Assembly (NCBI GenBank): GCA_964035575.1
Contig: OZ037905.1
Span: forward strand, 335,001 to 399,000
Origin: Rhynchopus sp. YZ270_cl-10
Taxonomy: Eukaryota > Euglenozoa > Diplonemea > Diplonemida > Diplonemidae
Length of the DNA: 64,000 bases
Reading direction: 5' to 3'
Part shown: positions 20,996 to 32,376 of the stretch, piece by piece
How the letters are laid out: each line of letters opens with the position of its first letter
How positions within the stretch are numbered: position 1 is the first letter of the stretch
Translations under genes and position numbers: made by a program
The notes under the pieces: model-generated
Seen by the model: the letters and a program-made list of their open reading frames with translations, nothing else
Databases searched by the model: none
What the model was told of the DNA's origin: nothing

Positions 20996-22011
20996 TTTCA
21001 TTGAAATGATGCGGCTGACACTGAGGAATTATGGTTTACGGCGTCCCATTGAGGGGGCGAACCCTTTTTAATTTTTTGTTCTCTTGAAATGTGTAACTTC
21101 ATGTTTTCGCGAAAAAACTACGAACTGATCCTACAAGGCGTTGAAGGAAGGTGTGTGGAAAACAATAATAACAAGAACAAGTAATTGCTAAGAAAAAAAA
21201 TGGGGTGTGCTGTGGATAACTCCGCGCGATTTTCGAAACCACCATAGCATCCTGGCGATTTTCTGGAGGTGCTGATGTGACGATGCCTGGTGCGATCGAC
21301 GACGTGTTGTCGTCTGTGCATTATATGTTCATCCGCACTGCTCTGATGACGACGACGATGCGTGGGAGCCTGTGGACGACTACGAGCTGGAACATGCCGA
21401 GGCCGCCCGAGCGAATGGTTATCGAGCCTGCCGAGACTACGTCCAATAACGCGATCGAGCAGATGGTGCTGGACGAAGAGGACAGCCCCACTGTTTAAAA
21501 GTTTCAGATGCAGGCATCCCAGTGGGTCCAGCGTACGAAGAGCGTTTTAGCATACCTGCAGAAGAGAAGAATGCTGGCGTGTTGTAGATTATATTTTTTT
21601 CAGAGTGGAGTTCCACAGCACACCCGGTTTTTTTTCCGATAGCAATTACTTGTTTTTTTTTTTTGAAACCCCAAAAATGCACCTGAATTTTTACCCCTCT
21701 GGTGTTTGTTGCGTTACTGTCCCTTGAAAATATGTGGATACTACTGTGTGCATATCTCCGGTCGGAGCTACGTACACAACACCTCAGCAAATCCAGCCGA
21801 GTAGAAAGAGAGAGAGGAAGATTTTTGATGGGAAAAGAAAAGAAAAAAACAGAACAAAACAAAAAAGGGTTTATAAAGACGAACCGAAGTCTCAAGTAGG
21901 GGGGGCTGTTGGTCAGTGCAAATTGTGTTTGGGCATAGGAAAATGCACATACCCGTGTATTTCCCCAAATGCAAAAGATAAGTGTTTATTTTCACCTTGA
22001 ATCATTGGGTC
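20996..22011. other. Spacer with degraded coding-like remnants
   Basis: On plus, 21290-21590 has acidic coding-like pieces in different frames (SDDDDAWEPVDDYELEHAEA, then SDAGIPVGPAYEERF). It does not form one gene and looks like a decayed fragment of unknown origin. A degenerate family H copy is near 21868-21897. Otherwise AT-rich. Confidence 0.35.
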
Positions 22012-22691
22012 CACCATGGACTCGTAATGACATTACGCGCGTCATGACGAGGTAATTACGAGTGCCTTGACGAGGGCACCCCCTCGTAATTACGAGGGGG
22101 TGCCCTCGTCATGACGAGGTAATTACGAGGGCACCCCCTCGTAATTACCACGTCACGACGTCGTCATGACGTGGGCACCCACGACAAGGCGATTTTTGAC
22201 CAATACAAAAAAAATTTTTTTTTTCAAAAATCGGGCGTGGTAGGTCATAAAGTGGCCCAAAAAATCCAAAGAAAACCTCAGATTGACCAAATGGTGAAAA
22301 AAATTGTCAAGTCAAATTTCAGCCAAAATACGGCCATTAGACCCCCACAGATGCTTAAAAGTGCCAAATTTTGCTTTTAATGGCCTCAAATCGTCGAAAT
22401 TAGCCCTATATAGGGGCCAAAAAAAAAATTCGAGAGTCCCTTTCCCTGGGAGGCAATAGCCAGACAATGACCACGGGAGCACCCCTCGTAATTACGAGGG
22501 GTGCCCTCGTAATTACGAGGGCACCCCCTCGTCATGACGTCGTAATGCCGTCGTCGTGACGAGGGAAACCCCACGTCATGACGTCGTCATTACGAGGGGG
22601 TGCCCGCGTCGTGACGACGTCATTGCGCGCGTAATTTCCCACGTAATTTCCCTCGTCCCTCGTCACGTAATGTCATTACGAGTCCATGGTG
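22012..22691. mobile_element. 680-bp non-autonomous element with inverted ends and palindrome-rich arms
   Basis: The first 26 bases (starting CACCATGGACTCGTAATGAC) are repeated exactly inverted at the end (22666-22691). Both arms, ~22012-22190 and ~22475-22691, are dense patchworks of CTCGTAATTACGAG, CTCGTCATGACGAG and ACGTCATGACGT palindromes with GGGCACCCCCTCG blocks. The ~280-bp centre is AT-rich and non-coding. No transposase. Flanking bases show at most a possible 2-bp duplication (TC). Family not recognised. Confidence 0.8.
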
Positions 22692-23064
22692 TCGTGTATC
22701 CGGATACAGATACAGGTGACTCTAGGGGTTTTATAGTTTTTTTTCGCAAAATCCCAGGTGTGTTGCAGTGGAAAACAAGGGCTACCAAAAAAAATGCCTG
22801 AAAACTCGGCGAAGTCGTAGTGTGATCAAATATCCACAGTTTGCACGTGAACATAAAAAAAAACTTCACGTTACCTCTCCACCCCCTCTCTCCGTTTATT
22901 ACCTCCACACCCTTCTCTCTGGGGAACGGCCTGGTCTACCGGGCGACATCTGCGAAAGGGGGAAATAAAGAGTTGTTGAAAACTAAAACACAGTTTTACA
23001 AAAAATCACAGGGGTTTACCCCCAACGAGGTGATACGTAGGCCCCGTTGTTTTTCTTTACCACA
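22692..23064. other. Spacer
   Basis: No gene or repeat recognised; includes the 3' flank of the coiled-coil gene. Confidence 0.4.
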
Positions 23065-26000
23065 CTACCATACCCTCCTGTTCGCCTGCACCCCCGGAGC
23101 TGCCGACGCTGAGAGACTGGGAGAGGCGTTTGAGAGAGGAGCCGACCCTGCGGTGCCTCCAGCATGGCTGTGCCGTGCTAGATTCGATGTTGTGAGTGTT
23201 GTGGCTGCTGCAAAGGTGTGCGAGGGGTAGGAACGGAAGAGCGGGGAGCGGGGTGGCGCTGGGAGCGACGTTGGGGAGTGCGCACGCTCTCTTTGCGTCT
23301 TCATGGGCGAGACGGCGTGGTGGCTGTGACCATGCGAGACACCGGGCGACGCACCTCGCGGCATATGCGACAGACCAGGAGAGGTTGCGCGCGAAGGTGG
23401 CCTGAGAGGCGCCTGCTGTGCCGGGAGGTGCTGCAACGGCGGCCGCTGGCGTGTCGGCACATCCCGTCTCTCCAGCATCAACAGCATCGCCTCGTCCACC
23501 TCCCCTTCCGTCATATGCCCACGCCCTGCGATCTGCGCTAGATGGTTCGCCAATGTCTGCACCTTCTTCTCATCCCCACGCCGCCCACCTCTCGACTTCA
23601 ACGCATCCTGCAGCGACACTACTGGGTCAATATGCGACACCCGTGCAGGGGATACCGGAGGGGCGCGTCCAAGCTTTTCCAAAGCTTCCGACTGTGGGGA
23701 GGAGAGAGGTGGAGAGGTGGAGGCTGGGGTGGGGTGGTATACCATCTTGCGCTCTGCAACCCTCTTCGCCTTCTGCGAGAGTTCGAGCTCCGAGAGCAGC
23801 TCGCGGTGTGTGTTGCCGAGCTTTGCCATGTCCTTTCTGCAGTTCGCAAGCTCCTGGCGGAGTTTGAGTTCGACGTCCTGTGTGTGGGTGTTTAGGAGCA
23901 ATGCATAGGTGGTCCTGTGGTGGGTGGTGGCATACACCAGGGTCGACGGCGCGTCCACGGACACGCGAGAGCTCGCGCTGTAGCTGGTCGTGCGAGTCGT
24001 TTCTGTTGCGGAGGTTCTCCTCCAGCGCAATGATGCGGTGCTGCAGTATGGTGACCTGGGGGTCCTGGGTGGCAGGGTCGCTTGTTTCCTGTTGTGTGGT
24101 TTGTTTGGTTGTTTGGTTGCCTAATAGTTCCATCTTCGGTTCATTTTCTTCAAAGAAACACAAATACACATACCCGATGCAGACGACGCTTGAGCGCCAG
24201 GCAGTCCTCTTGGCTGCGTGAGAGCTGTCTCCTCACCTCCTCTAGGTTCGCCTGTATAGTTACATTAGATTGGCACAAGAGAAAGCAAAATAACTTATGT
24301 TGAAGACAACTCTCTCTCTCTCTCTCTCTCTCTTTCTTTTCCTTTTCCTTTTCCTTTTCCTTTTCCTTTTCCTTTTCCTTTTCCTTTTCCTTTTCCTTTT
24401 CCTTTTCCTTTTCCTTTTCCTTTTCCTTTTCCTTTTCCTTTTCCTTTTCCTTTTCCTTTTCCTTTTCCTTTTCCTTTTCCTTTTCCTTTTCCTTTTCCTT
24501 TTCCTTTTCCTTTTCCTTTTCCTTTTCCTTTTCCTTTTCCTTTTCCTTTTCCTTTTCCTTTTCCTTTTCCTTTTCCCATTTCTTTTTTCACATACCCTAA
24601 GCGAGCTGTCCACTGAGGTAGGTGGAGCTGCGGGACCTGTTGTAGGAGTCCCACGGACATTGACAAGCTCGGGCCCTGTCGTGGAGAGGGGAGTACGATC
24701 GATTGAGTCGCGGGCAAGGAGCAGCTGCTGGCGGAGGTCGTTGCCTTCACGACGGGCAACCTCGAGCTCAGTCTTGAGCACCTCATCAGGCACAACCTCT
24801 GCTGGGAAGGCACGCGCCTTCTCGAGCTCCTCGTTCAGATGCGCCATGGTCACCCCCAGCGCCGCCACCTCCGCCTCCAACACCCCCACCGCGACACCCC
24901 GCTCCGCCAGCTCCGCTTCGTGCCCCTCCCTCTCCTTCCTTGCCTCCTCCTTCACCTCACGCACCTCCCTCTCCAACGCCCCCACCTGCTCCTGCAGCAC
25001 CTTCGCACCCTGCGACGCTACGTTCGCAGCATCGAGCTGCGCCGTGAGGTTCGCGATGCTCGCTTTTGCGGACGAAGCCTGCTCGGAGAGCACCTCATTA
25101 TCCTCTGTGACAGTGGCAAGCTGCTCCCGCAGACGCGTTGTATCAGAGAGAAGCTGGAGCTTGCTTTCAGACTGTGCAACCATGCTTTGCGTTACTGTCT
25201 CCACCTGCCTCATGGCTTCTTCATATTTGTCGGCTGTACGCGCTGCATCGTCATCGGCCTGTTTCAAATCCTGTTTTAATTGTGTGCAAACTATTTGAAG
25301 TCGGTCTGCCCGATTTGTCTCTGTTTCCTTCTCTTCAAGGGATGCTGCTAATTGTTCTGTAAGGCGTTGGTCGTTTTTGGAAAGAAGCTCTGCTTTGAGA
25401 CCTTCGCATTCTGCACGAAGTTCGCCTACCAGGTCTTGCAGGTCGTCGTGCGCCTCGACAGTGGCGGACACTCCGCGCATCTCTTCTTGATATTCACGGA
25501 GTTGTGTTTCTGCGGCAGAGGCGCGAAGTTCTGTGTCCGCAGAAGGAGATTGCGCAGACAACAGCTGGCCCTCAAGCTTGAGAAGCTCGATTTCCAACGC
25601 CGCCACCCGATCCCTCTTCTTCTCCAGCTTTTTGCTGTACACCGCCGCAAGCCTCGCTTGGGTATGTTTATTTTTTTCTTCATCCTGCATCATGACTCCT
25701 TTGATTCTGCGTACCTGAGCTTCGCATGCTTCTGCACGGCGGGTCTCATCGAGGACCCTCTGTTCGGCGTGGAGAAGCTCTTTGCGAAACCCTCCCTCAC
25801 GGAGATGGGTGTCCAAGGTGTGCTGTTGCCGTTCGGTGTGCAGCATGTCTGCGGAGAGGGCGGCCTCTTCTGAAGCGGATTCGGTGCAAAGGGAGATTTC
25901 GTTGAGGGCTGCTTGAAGTGCTTTGTCCATGTTGTCTGTATCGTTCGTGTTGTCCTTCGTGGTCGTGGTGGTCGCGGTTGTGTGGATCGGAGGAGAAGCA

Positions 26001-26233
26001 TCCATGAGGGTCTGCAACCGTGCTCCAGTCAGTCCATGCTCCTGTCGGAGTTCCAGAAGAAGCCCCAAAACCCGTGCATTTTCTTCTTCAGAGGCCTCAA
26101 GACGGTCCTGCAGCTCCTGCTGCCGCTTCAAAGATTCGCCAAAGACGTCGGCATCGACGCTCCCCGCAAGCCTCTGCTGCAGCGACGCCACCTCGTCCCC
26201 CTCCTCCGGTAACGGAAGTGGGGGGGAAGACAT
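23065..26233 (-). CDS. Large coiled-coil protein, four exons
   Basis: Exons on minus: 26233-24596, 24251-24174, 24088 to about 23947, 23877-23065. The first two junctions are in phase with good signals (AGG|GTATGT...TATACAG|GCG; CGG|GTATGT...CAACAG|GAA). The third intron ends at CACACACAG|GAC, but the obvious donor (CTG|GTGTAT) is one base out of phase with exon 4, so the exact exon 3 end is uncertain. Residues ~20-545 are almost continuous coiled coil (LEREVREVKEEARKEREG), and exons 2-4 extend it (ANLEEVRRQLSRSQ, DVELKLRQELANC). The C-terminal ~180 residues are Pro/Ser/His-rich and disordered. About 890 residues; probably structural (cytoskeletal, centrosomal or flagellar), but no family recognised. 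Confidence 0.8.
24310..24577 (+). repeat. Microsatellites inside intron 1: (CT)n and (CCTTTT)~40
   Basis: A CT run (24310-24333) is followed by about 40 uninterrupted CCTTTT units (24337-24577). It lies in the 344-nt intron 24252-24595 of the coiled-coil gene, starting about 20 nt past the donor. On minus it is purine (GGAAAA)n. Read as protein it would give Lys-Arg repeats, but splice sites on both sides remove it. Confidence 0.95.
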
Positions 26234-28475
26234 TCTATTGTGTTAAAAAATACTCCCTCCCAATTGGTGTTGTGTATGTGGGACAAAAAAAGAATATTTT
26301 TTTTTTTGTGCCTGAAGGCGGTTGACGGTGGGTTTGAAAATGGGTGTACTGAAATTCCGTTCGATGTCAGTAAAACTACGCAATAGAAGGACATGCCACA
26401 AAAGCAGGGAATGCTTGAAAACGGTGTGTGAGTTCAAAAGGGGGAGAAGATGAAGAAGAAGATGGGCCCGCGCGAACAAGCCAATGCATTAAGCATTGGG
26501 ACACTAAGCACGGGATGCGTAAATGCAATAAAGACATATACGACGCTCAAAAAATTGCTGTACTCACATGCCACGAGGGACATTGGCGCAACTAAGCAGT
26601 CGCACGACGTCTCCGGGTGGGTCAAATGCAAGAACGGTACCTCACGGTGCAGACGCACCGCATCGCTCAGGAACCAGGAGGTTTTGCTGGAGACTGGTGT
26701 CGCGGGGTACGCCGACCCTACCTATGGAGTGGGCGGAATATGGCGTTACGATATCCCGCTATCCACTTAAAATTAAGAACCTCGAATGAGACCATGCAAT
26801 GCCACACATCGGGCGACAGAGAAGACCATAACGGCGCAAGGTGCCTTCTCCCCGATGGTGGAGAAGGTAAAAGCCAGAGAGGAGCTTTGAGGATGATCAA
26901 TAGAAGTCTTCGACAGCTTTCTGTGGTCAGCAGAATCTCTAGAATGTGCGGGAAAAGAGCAGAGCATGGGAGTATCACAATTCGATTTTGTTTGTGCGTA
27001 AAGTGTGTAATAAATATTCTGTGGTGATATTTTCATTACTGCAATACGCTCCCACTGACTACCTGGCAGTGAAGAGGAAACCTCTTTAAGGCCAAAAAAA
27101 GGACACATCTTCCTCCTCCAACCGATGGACATCATAATGTCGAAATCCTTCCTGAAGCTGTCCCTTTGAAGCAGCTACATAGCTACAGCAACGTGGTTGC
27201 AATAAAAGGGTGTTCGCAGCGTGGGGCTAAACATAGAATTTATGAAAAAAAACGGGGGAGGAAGAGTGGGGTATTTTTTTTTTCCCCCAAAGAAGTTAGC
27301 GGAAGTAGAGGAGAGAATACAATAAGCTCTCCAGACAAATAGTACAAAAAAGAGAATTTGACAAAAAAAAAATGCTTTCGCGGGGGAACTGCAATTTTCA
27401 TCAAATGATGCATTTGTTCTTTTATTGGAAAAAAAAAATGAAAGCGTATCAGATAAGAGAACCCTAAAGGATAACGCTATCTAGGGGAGAAAAAAAATAA
27501 AAGTGAATAGTGCAAAACGCCTCTGTCTCGGGACGCAGGACACTGACACTTCCGCGGGGGAGAGAAAAAAAAAGGGGGGGCGCGTTATCGTGTGGGTCAC
27601 TTTTTAAATAGAAAAAAAACACCAAGGACGACTCAACTGTGAAAGTCGAGGGGTAACGGCTGTTTCCATTTTTATTTCTGGACCCACAATCGACAGACAA
27701 AAAACGCGTATACGAATGGGAGAGGGAGAGGGAGAAAAACAACTGTTCTGTAGAGGACCAATTTTTTTTTTCGGAGTTTTGAGGACCCCTCGGGGCCTTC
27801 TTCGTTTTTTTTTGATTTGAAAATAAAATTTTTGCATGAGTGTCTTACACCCGAAGATGCGTTCCACCTATACAAAATAAGCTCTTTTTTTTTTTGCTTA
27901 TTTCTGGTTGGCACCTGATTAGACCCCCTTGGTACATTGAAGGGAAGTCGTGTGTATATCATAATTATGGAGAGCGCCGCAAAAGGGCACACATGGTTCC
28001 ATTTTTATTTTTATTTTTTTCTTCCAGCACTTCAAAAACAACTGCAGCAGCAATTGCGAGCGCTGGAGGAGAACGGAGAACAGACACACCCCACGGCAAA
28101 TTCTATTGTCAAGAAAACAAAACCGTGCAAAAAAAAAAAGAAGAATTTTTTTTGATGAAATATGCCTCTCTCTCTCCTGCACACACATCATTTGAAAGAA
28201 AAAAAAATTAACACGGGGATATGCCACTATCTTTGGACCGCCAATGAGTGGCCTAACGGCACAGACATAGCAGATATTTTGAAAGAAAGTAGCTGTTTTT
28301 ACGATAATATGCACTGTTCATGATGGGACGTTGCTGTGAACACTTTTATACCACCTGCAACGTAAGCCATGCCATGCGAGCATCGTGAAGGTGACAAAAG
28401 GGAGAGGTGAAAGGCGAAAGGGGCAAAGGGGGAAGAAGGAAACAGAATGACAGACAAACTGTCGTTGTATCATCA
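26234..28475. other. Gene-poor region
   Basis: No supported gene. 26450-26770 (+) is an open frame of 106 codons with mixed composition (HATRDIGATKQSHDVSGWVK), but no recognised domain, no acceptor context, and the wrong strand for this window; probably a remnant. 27.2-28.3 kb is homopolymer-rich, with a degenerate family A copy at 27820-27870. Confidence 0.4.
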
Positions 28476-28952
28476 TCAAGCAGATGCAGAGGGAATGTAC
28501 CTGTCCTCGCTGTTGAGGGTGGTGCCGGCAGGCCCAGCAAAGGCAGGGGTGGGTGCAGATGCGCTGCCAGCAGGCGTTTCGCGCTTGAACTTCGTCTCGT
28601 TGGCAGAGTAAAGACGCTCCAGGAATGCATTGCAGTCGCCTGCGTCCGCAACCTTCGTCTCCAGATCCTTCGGGAAGCGGCCTTCGTACGTCAGCTTCGA
28701 GACCAGCCCCTCGCATCTGTCAAACTCGCTCTTCTCCATGACACCCTCCTCCTTCGGGCGCACCCAGGTACGCTTCCCGGTGTCGTTGTTCACGTAGAAC
28801 TGCTTTCCGTCGGGGCGGATGTGCTCCACCCATCCGTTCCCAATGTCCATCTCCGTACGGCCCTCGAGACCCATGCTGATCGTCACACCCAGCTGGGTTG
28901 CCATCTCCTCGCGGTTCTGGAGAAGCTGGAGCTCGCGGAACATGAAGGCCAT
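28476..28952 (-). CDS. Small WW-domain protein, copy 1
   Basis: 158 residues from MAFMFREL; the upstream in-frame ATG lies beyond a likely acceptor (CAACCCCAACAG), so the shorter start, the same as in copy 2, is chosen. Residues ~39-66 are a WW domain: GNGWVEHIRPDGKQFYVN with NNDTGKRTWVRP supplying the second Trp and Pro. WW domains bind Pro-rich peptides. A helical region follows and a Ser/Ala/Pro-rich tail ends in IPSASA. Nearly the same as copy 2 (30656-31132); EHIRP and KRET here are EHVRP and KREI there. Confidence 0.85.
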   Translation of the reverse strand: MAFMFRELQLLQNREEMATQLGVTISMGLEGRTEMDIGNGWVEHIRPDGKQFYVNNDTGKRTWVRPKEEGVMEKSEFDRCEGLVSKLTYEGRFPKDLETKVADAGDCNAFLERLYSANETKFKRETPAGSASAPTPAFAGPAGTTLNSEDRYIPSASA

Positions 28953-30655
28953 TGTGTGGTGTTGTGTGGTTTTTTTGTGGGGTTCAAATAAGAATCTGTT
29001 GGGGTTGATGTTTACACTTTCATTTACCACACCACCACATCACCTCTGCATTTGACAATTTATGCACTTTGCACTCCACATGCACCATCTATGCATTTTT
29101 CTGTAGTTTTTATGCAACGCACATTCACTGCATAAGAATCCCAGATACCCAGCCAAATGATATAACAAAGTATCACTTTGAAAGTATCGTTCAAAAACCT
29201 GACTTCCACCACAACCTCCCCCCCCGCACTTACTTGTCAGGGAACGAACGTTTAAATGCAAACCCCAGACTCGACCTACTCCCTGTGTGCGCGATAGGCT
29301 TGCCGCTTTGTGAAACACTTCACACACCCTCTGAGTCTCTAGTATCACAACCCCTTGCCTCCTCAGATATTTTAGGGTAACAATATCATATCCCGCCCCA
29401 TTTTTTTTTTTGTAGTAGCTGCCTGCCGCCATGTGGTCAAGAGACACCTCCTGCATAATTCAACAGTCCTGCCCGAGGGGCTCAGGATGCTCACAGAGCT
29501 ACAGCTCAACTCACCTCAACCCCAGAGCGTGTAGTATGAAGGCATCTAGTCTGAGCACCTCGTCTTATTGGCCCATGAGTGAAGCGGGAACACGAAAAGC
29601 AATAACGATAACAGTGCAACTTTCATTTTTTTTTTTTTTTTTCGCAGAGATGACAGTACATTGCGTGTCTTTCTTGCAAAATTTCAAAAAGAAAAAAAAA
29701 GAAAAAAAAAAAAGAAAAAAACGAGGTGGTAAGATGACCTAAGCCATTGCTTGGTTATCTGAGGCCGGAAAAAAAAAAAAATGACCATACAAGGAACTGA
29801 AAAGGATCCGGATGAACTTAGTTGTCACTGCACGCATCCTGTTGCATCCTTTTTTTAAAAAAAAAAATAGAAAACACAAAGTATTGACAGAGGCGACAGT
29901 GCGCAGGTCTCAGTTAGGCTATTGGGCCACCGTGTCAAAAATTCCACTCCAACCAGAGAGGGAAAATGCAGTGCTCACCTTAAAAGGGGAGACCTGCCTT
30001 CGACAGTTAGGGTGATTTCCCTTTTTTCTGCACATTCTGCAAATCCCACTGCTTCTGTTCCTCGTCAAAAAAAAAAAAAAAAAAAACCAAAAAAAAAAAA
30101 TTTGAAATAAAATACGCAAGGCTACAGATAAAGGCCTGCGAAATTAGAGAAAAAGAAAAGTTTATAAGATGACCCTAAGCCTCTCGTTGCTGGCCACCTT
30201 AAATTCAAAAAATGTGTAGGATGCACATTGTACAGCCAAAGGGCCCATCAGCAAATGTGGCCCAAAATTCAAAAAAAAAAAATATGTGAAGCATCGAGTG
30301 TGAAAGGGAGCGGTCCACTGCTGTAGCCACTCTGAACCCCACACAAATATCCGACACCTATTACGGGGTTGTATTTTGTCAAAATAGAACGAAAAAAAAA
30401 AAAAAACAAACACCCACCATTGACGTAATAAAGGTGGGGGTCTTCTTCAGAGTAAAGGTTGCTTTTTCAGATAGCGCTTCTGTTCGTTTGAGGCGCCTCT
30501 TGCGCAGCCTTAAGGCTCTGAAGGGGTCGATTACTCTTTGCAAGATATCAGACGGGGATGGTTTGTAATGCAAAAGGAAGGTTCGTGTGGGATGGGATGG
30601 GAAAAAAGGGGGTGTAAGAGAACTGTGTTAACTCGAAGAACAGTTCTTGTCACCT
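28953..30655. other. Spacer between WW gene copies
   Basis: No gene seen. Contains the WW copy 1 leader (shared with copy 2 for ~75 bp), long A and T runs, a degenerate hairpin near 29725-29765, and family H at 30154-30200. Confidence 0.45.
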
Positions 30656-31132
30656 TCAAGCAGATGCAGAGGGAATGTACCTGTCCTCGCTGTTGAGGGT
30701 GGTGCCGGCAGGCCCAGCAAAGGCAGGGGTGGGTGCAGATGCGCTGCCAGCAGGAATTTCGCGCTTGAACTTCGTCTCGTTGGCAGAGTAAAGACGCTCC
30801 AGGAATGCATTGCAGTCGCCTGCGTCCGCAACCTTCGTCTCCAGATCCTTCGGGAAGCGGCCTTCGTACGTCAGCTTCGAGACCAGCCCCTCGCATCTGT
30901 CAAACTCGCTCTTCTCCATGACACCCTCCTCCTTCGGGCGCACCCAGGTACGCTTCCCGGTGTCGTTGTTCACGTAGAACTGCTTTCCGTCGGGGCGGAC
31001 GTGCTCCACCCATCCGTTCCCAATGTCCATCTCCGTACGGCCCTCGAGACCCATGCTGATCGTCACACCCAGCTGGGTTGCCATCTCCTCGCGGTTCTGG
31101 AGAAGCTGGAGCTCGCGGAACATGAAGGCCAT
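30656..31132 (-). CDS. Small WW-domain protein, copy 2
   Basis: 158 residues, only a few bases different from copy 1 over the whole coding sequence. Homology extends ~65 bp into the 5' leader (GGGGTTCAAATAAGAATCTG) but ends at the stop codon, so the 3' regions are unrelated. WW domain intact (EHVRPDGKQFYVN, KRTWVRP). Either a recent tandem duplication or a pair homogenised by gene conversion. Different 3' UTRs would allow different regulation. Confidence 0.85.
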   Translation of the reverse strand: MAFMFRELQLLQNREEMATQLGVTISMGLEGRTEMDIGNGWVEHVRPDGKQFYVNNDTGKRTWVRPKEEGVMEKSEFDRCEGLVSKLTYEGRFPKDLETKVADAGDCNAFLERLYSANETKFKREIPAGSASAPTPAFAGPAGTTLNSEDRYIPSASA

Positions 31133-31859
31133 TGTGTGGTGTTGTGTGGTTTTTTACGGGGTTCAAATAAGAATCTGTCGGGGTTGATGTTTTACACTTA
31201 TTTATTTCAGAAACAAAGAACAAACCTTTCCTCCCCCTTTTTTTGCCACTTGATCCACCGTCAGCAATGCTATTTTTGTTCAAAAAAAAAAAAAATAAAA
31301 AGATCTGACCGTACGGTAAAATGCGAGAACCCAACCTCCATAAAAAAAACCTGTGGTCCGCTGCGTACGATGCATCTTGCCTAATGGCTCGTTCTCATGC
31401 AACAATGAGCAGAAGGCCTTACAGGTTAGAGAGGAACGGGAACACACACATACACACACAAAATTTGCTAGGCGAACGCGCCTAGCAATGCACGCACCTC
31501 TATTAATTTACGAAGAAATAAATAAATAAATAAAAAGAGAGAGAGAGAGAGAGAGCTGAGAGCGCACTGACTGAACAAAAAAAAAACAATATAGGCCAAA
31601 CTGAAGAGGATTGTCTAGCTGAAGGCATTGTGGGCGAAGAAAGGGCAGGCCCGAAAGTAAAAGAGAAAAAAATCATAAAAACAAGAAGAAAAAATTGATT
31701 GTAGACAACTAACATTGTGAAAGCAGTCATTATTTTTTTTCGTCACAGAAACTTAGAGAGCAATTAGAAGGGGTGAGCTTGAACCTTGTCCATATCCATT
31801 TCTTTAAAAATCACAATAAAAATTGATGAGTACTGAGTGGAGGAAAAAAAAAACATCAA

Positions 31860-31948
31860 TGGTGCTCCGGGAGGGGTCGATATTGACAGGTCGCCGACAG
31901 GTCGTGGCACGTCGCTGACAGGTCGTTGACCGACTTCCAGAAGCACCA
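31860..31948. mobile_element. MITE-like element, family E (TGGTGCT ends)
   Basis: 89 bp, inverted ends TGGTGCT.../...AGCACCA. Interior GGGAGGGGTCGATATTGACA with repeated GACAGGTCG. A shorter copy lies at 55990-56058. Confidence 0.6.
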
Positions 31949-32254
31949 ATCAATGAAAAAAATGGCAAAAAGCCACGAAAAAAAAAAAAAAAAAGAAAAG
32001 AAAAAAGGTTGGGCAGTAAAAGGAAGCATTACAAAGGAAGGATTCAAAAGGGACTTCGTAGCTCGCTCACGCTTCGTCTTGGTTGAGTTCTGTCAGAACC
32101 CAACTATGAAGTTCATTTGCTCACATGGGGGGGGTGGTAACTCACCCGGACTATGGGTGTTGCTCAAGAAGGATGTAAAAAAGGAAATCAAGTTCATATA
32201 CTTTCCACTCAAAGATGAGAACGCATAGAACAAAAAAAAATTAGATTCATAATC

Positions 32255-32376
32255 TGGTGTGATCACCAAACGGATTCTCCGTGGTTCCCCCGAAGGTGCT
32301 CCGCAAATCTTAATATAACCCGAAACAGTTCTCCGTGGTTCCCCCGTGGGTTGTCCGTACCCCCTGAATCACACCA
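32255..32376. mobile_element. MITE-like element, family G, second copy
   Basis: 122 bp with the same TGGTGTGAT/ATCACACCA ends as 19615-19696. The interior motif CTCCGTGGTTCCCCCG occurs twice here, so the length difference looks like an internal duplication. Confidence 0.65.

Noticed and set aside
19803-21009. Five identical short ORFs on each strand within the satellite
   Set aside because: They repeat with the satellite unit, lack any leader or domain, and occur on both strands.
24260-24595. Lys-Arg repeat as a C-terminal tail of the coiled-coil protein
   Set aside because: Good GTATGT donor and CAG acceptor flank it and the downstream exon continues the coiled coil in phase, so it is intronic.
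24297-25298. Plus-strand ORF beginning with a long Leu-Phe repeat
   Set aside because: Translation of the CCTTTT microsatellite followed by antisense of the coiled-coil exon.
26450-26770. Plus-strand ORF of 106 codons
   Set aside because: No recognised domain or repeat, no acceptor, opposite strand; kept only as a note.
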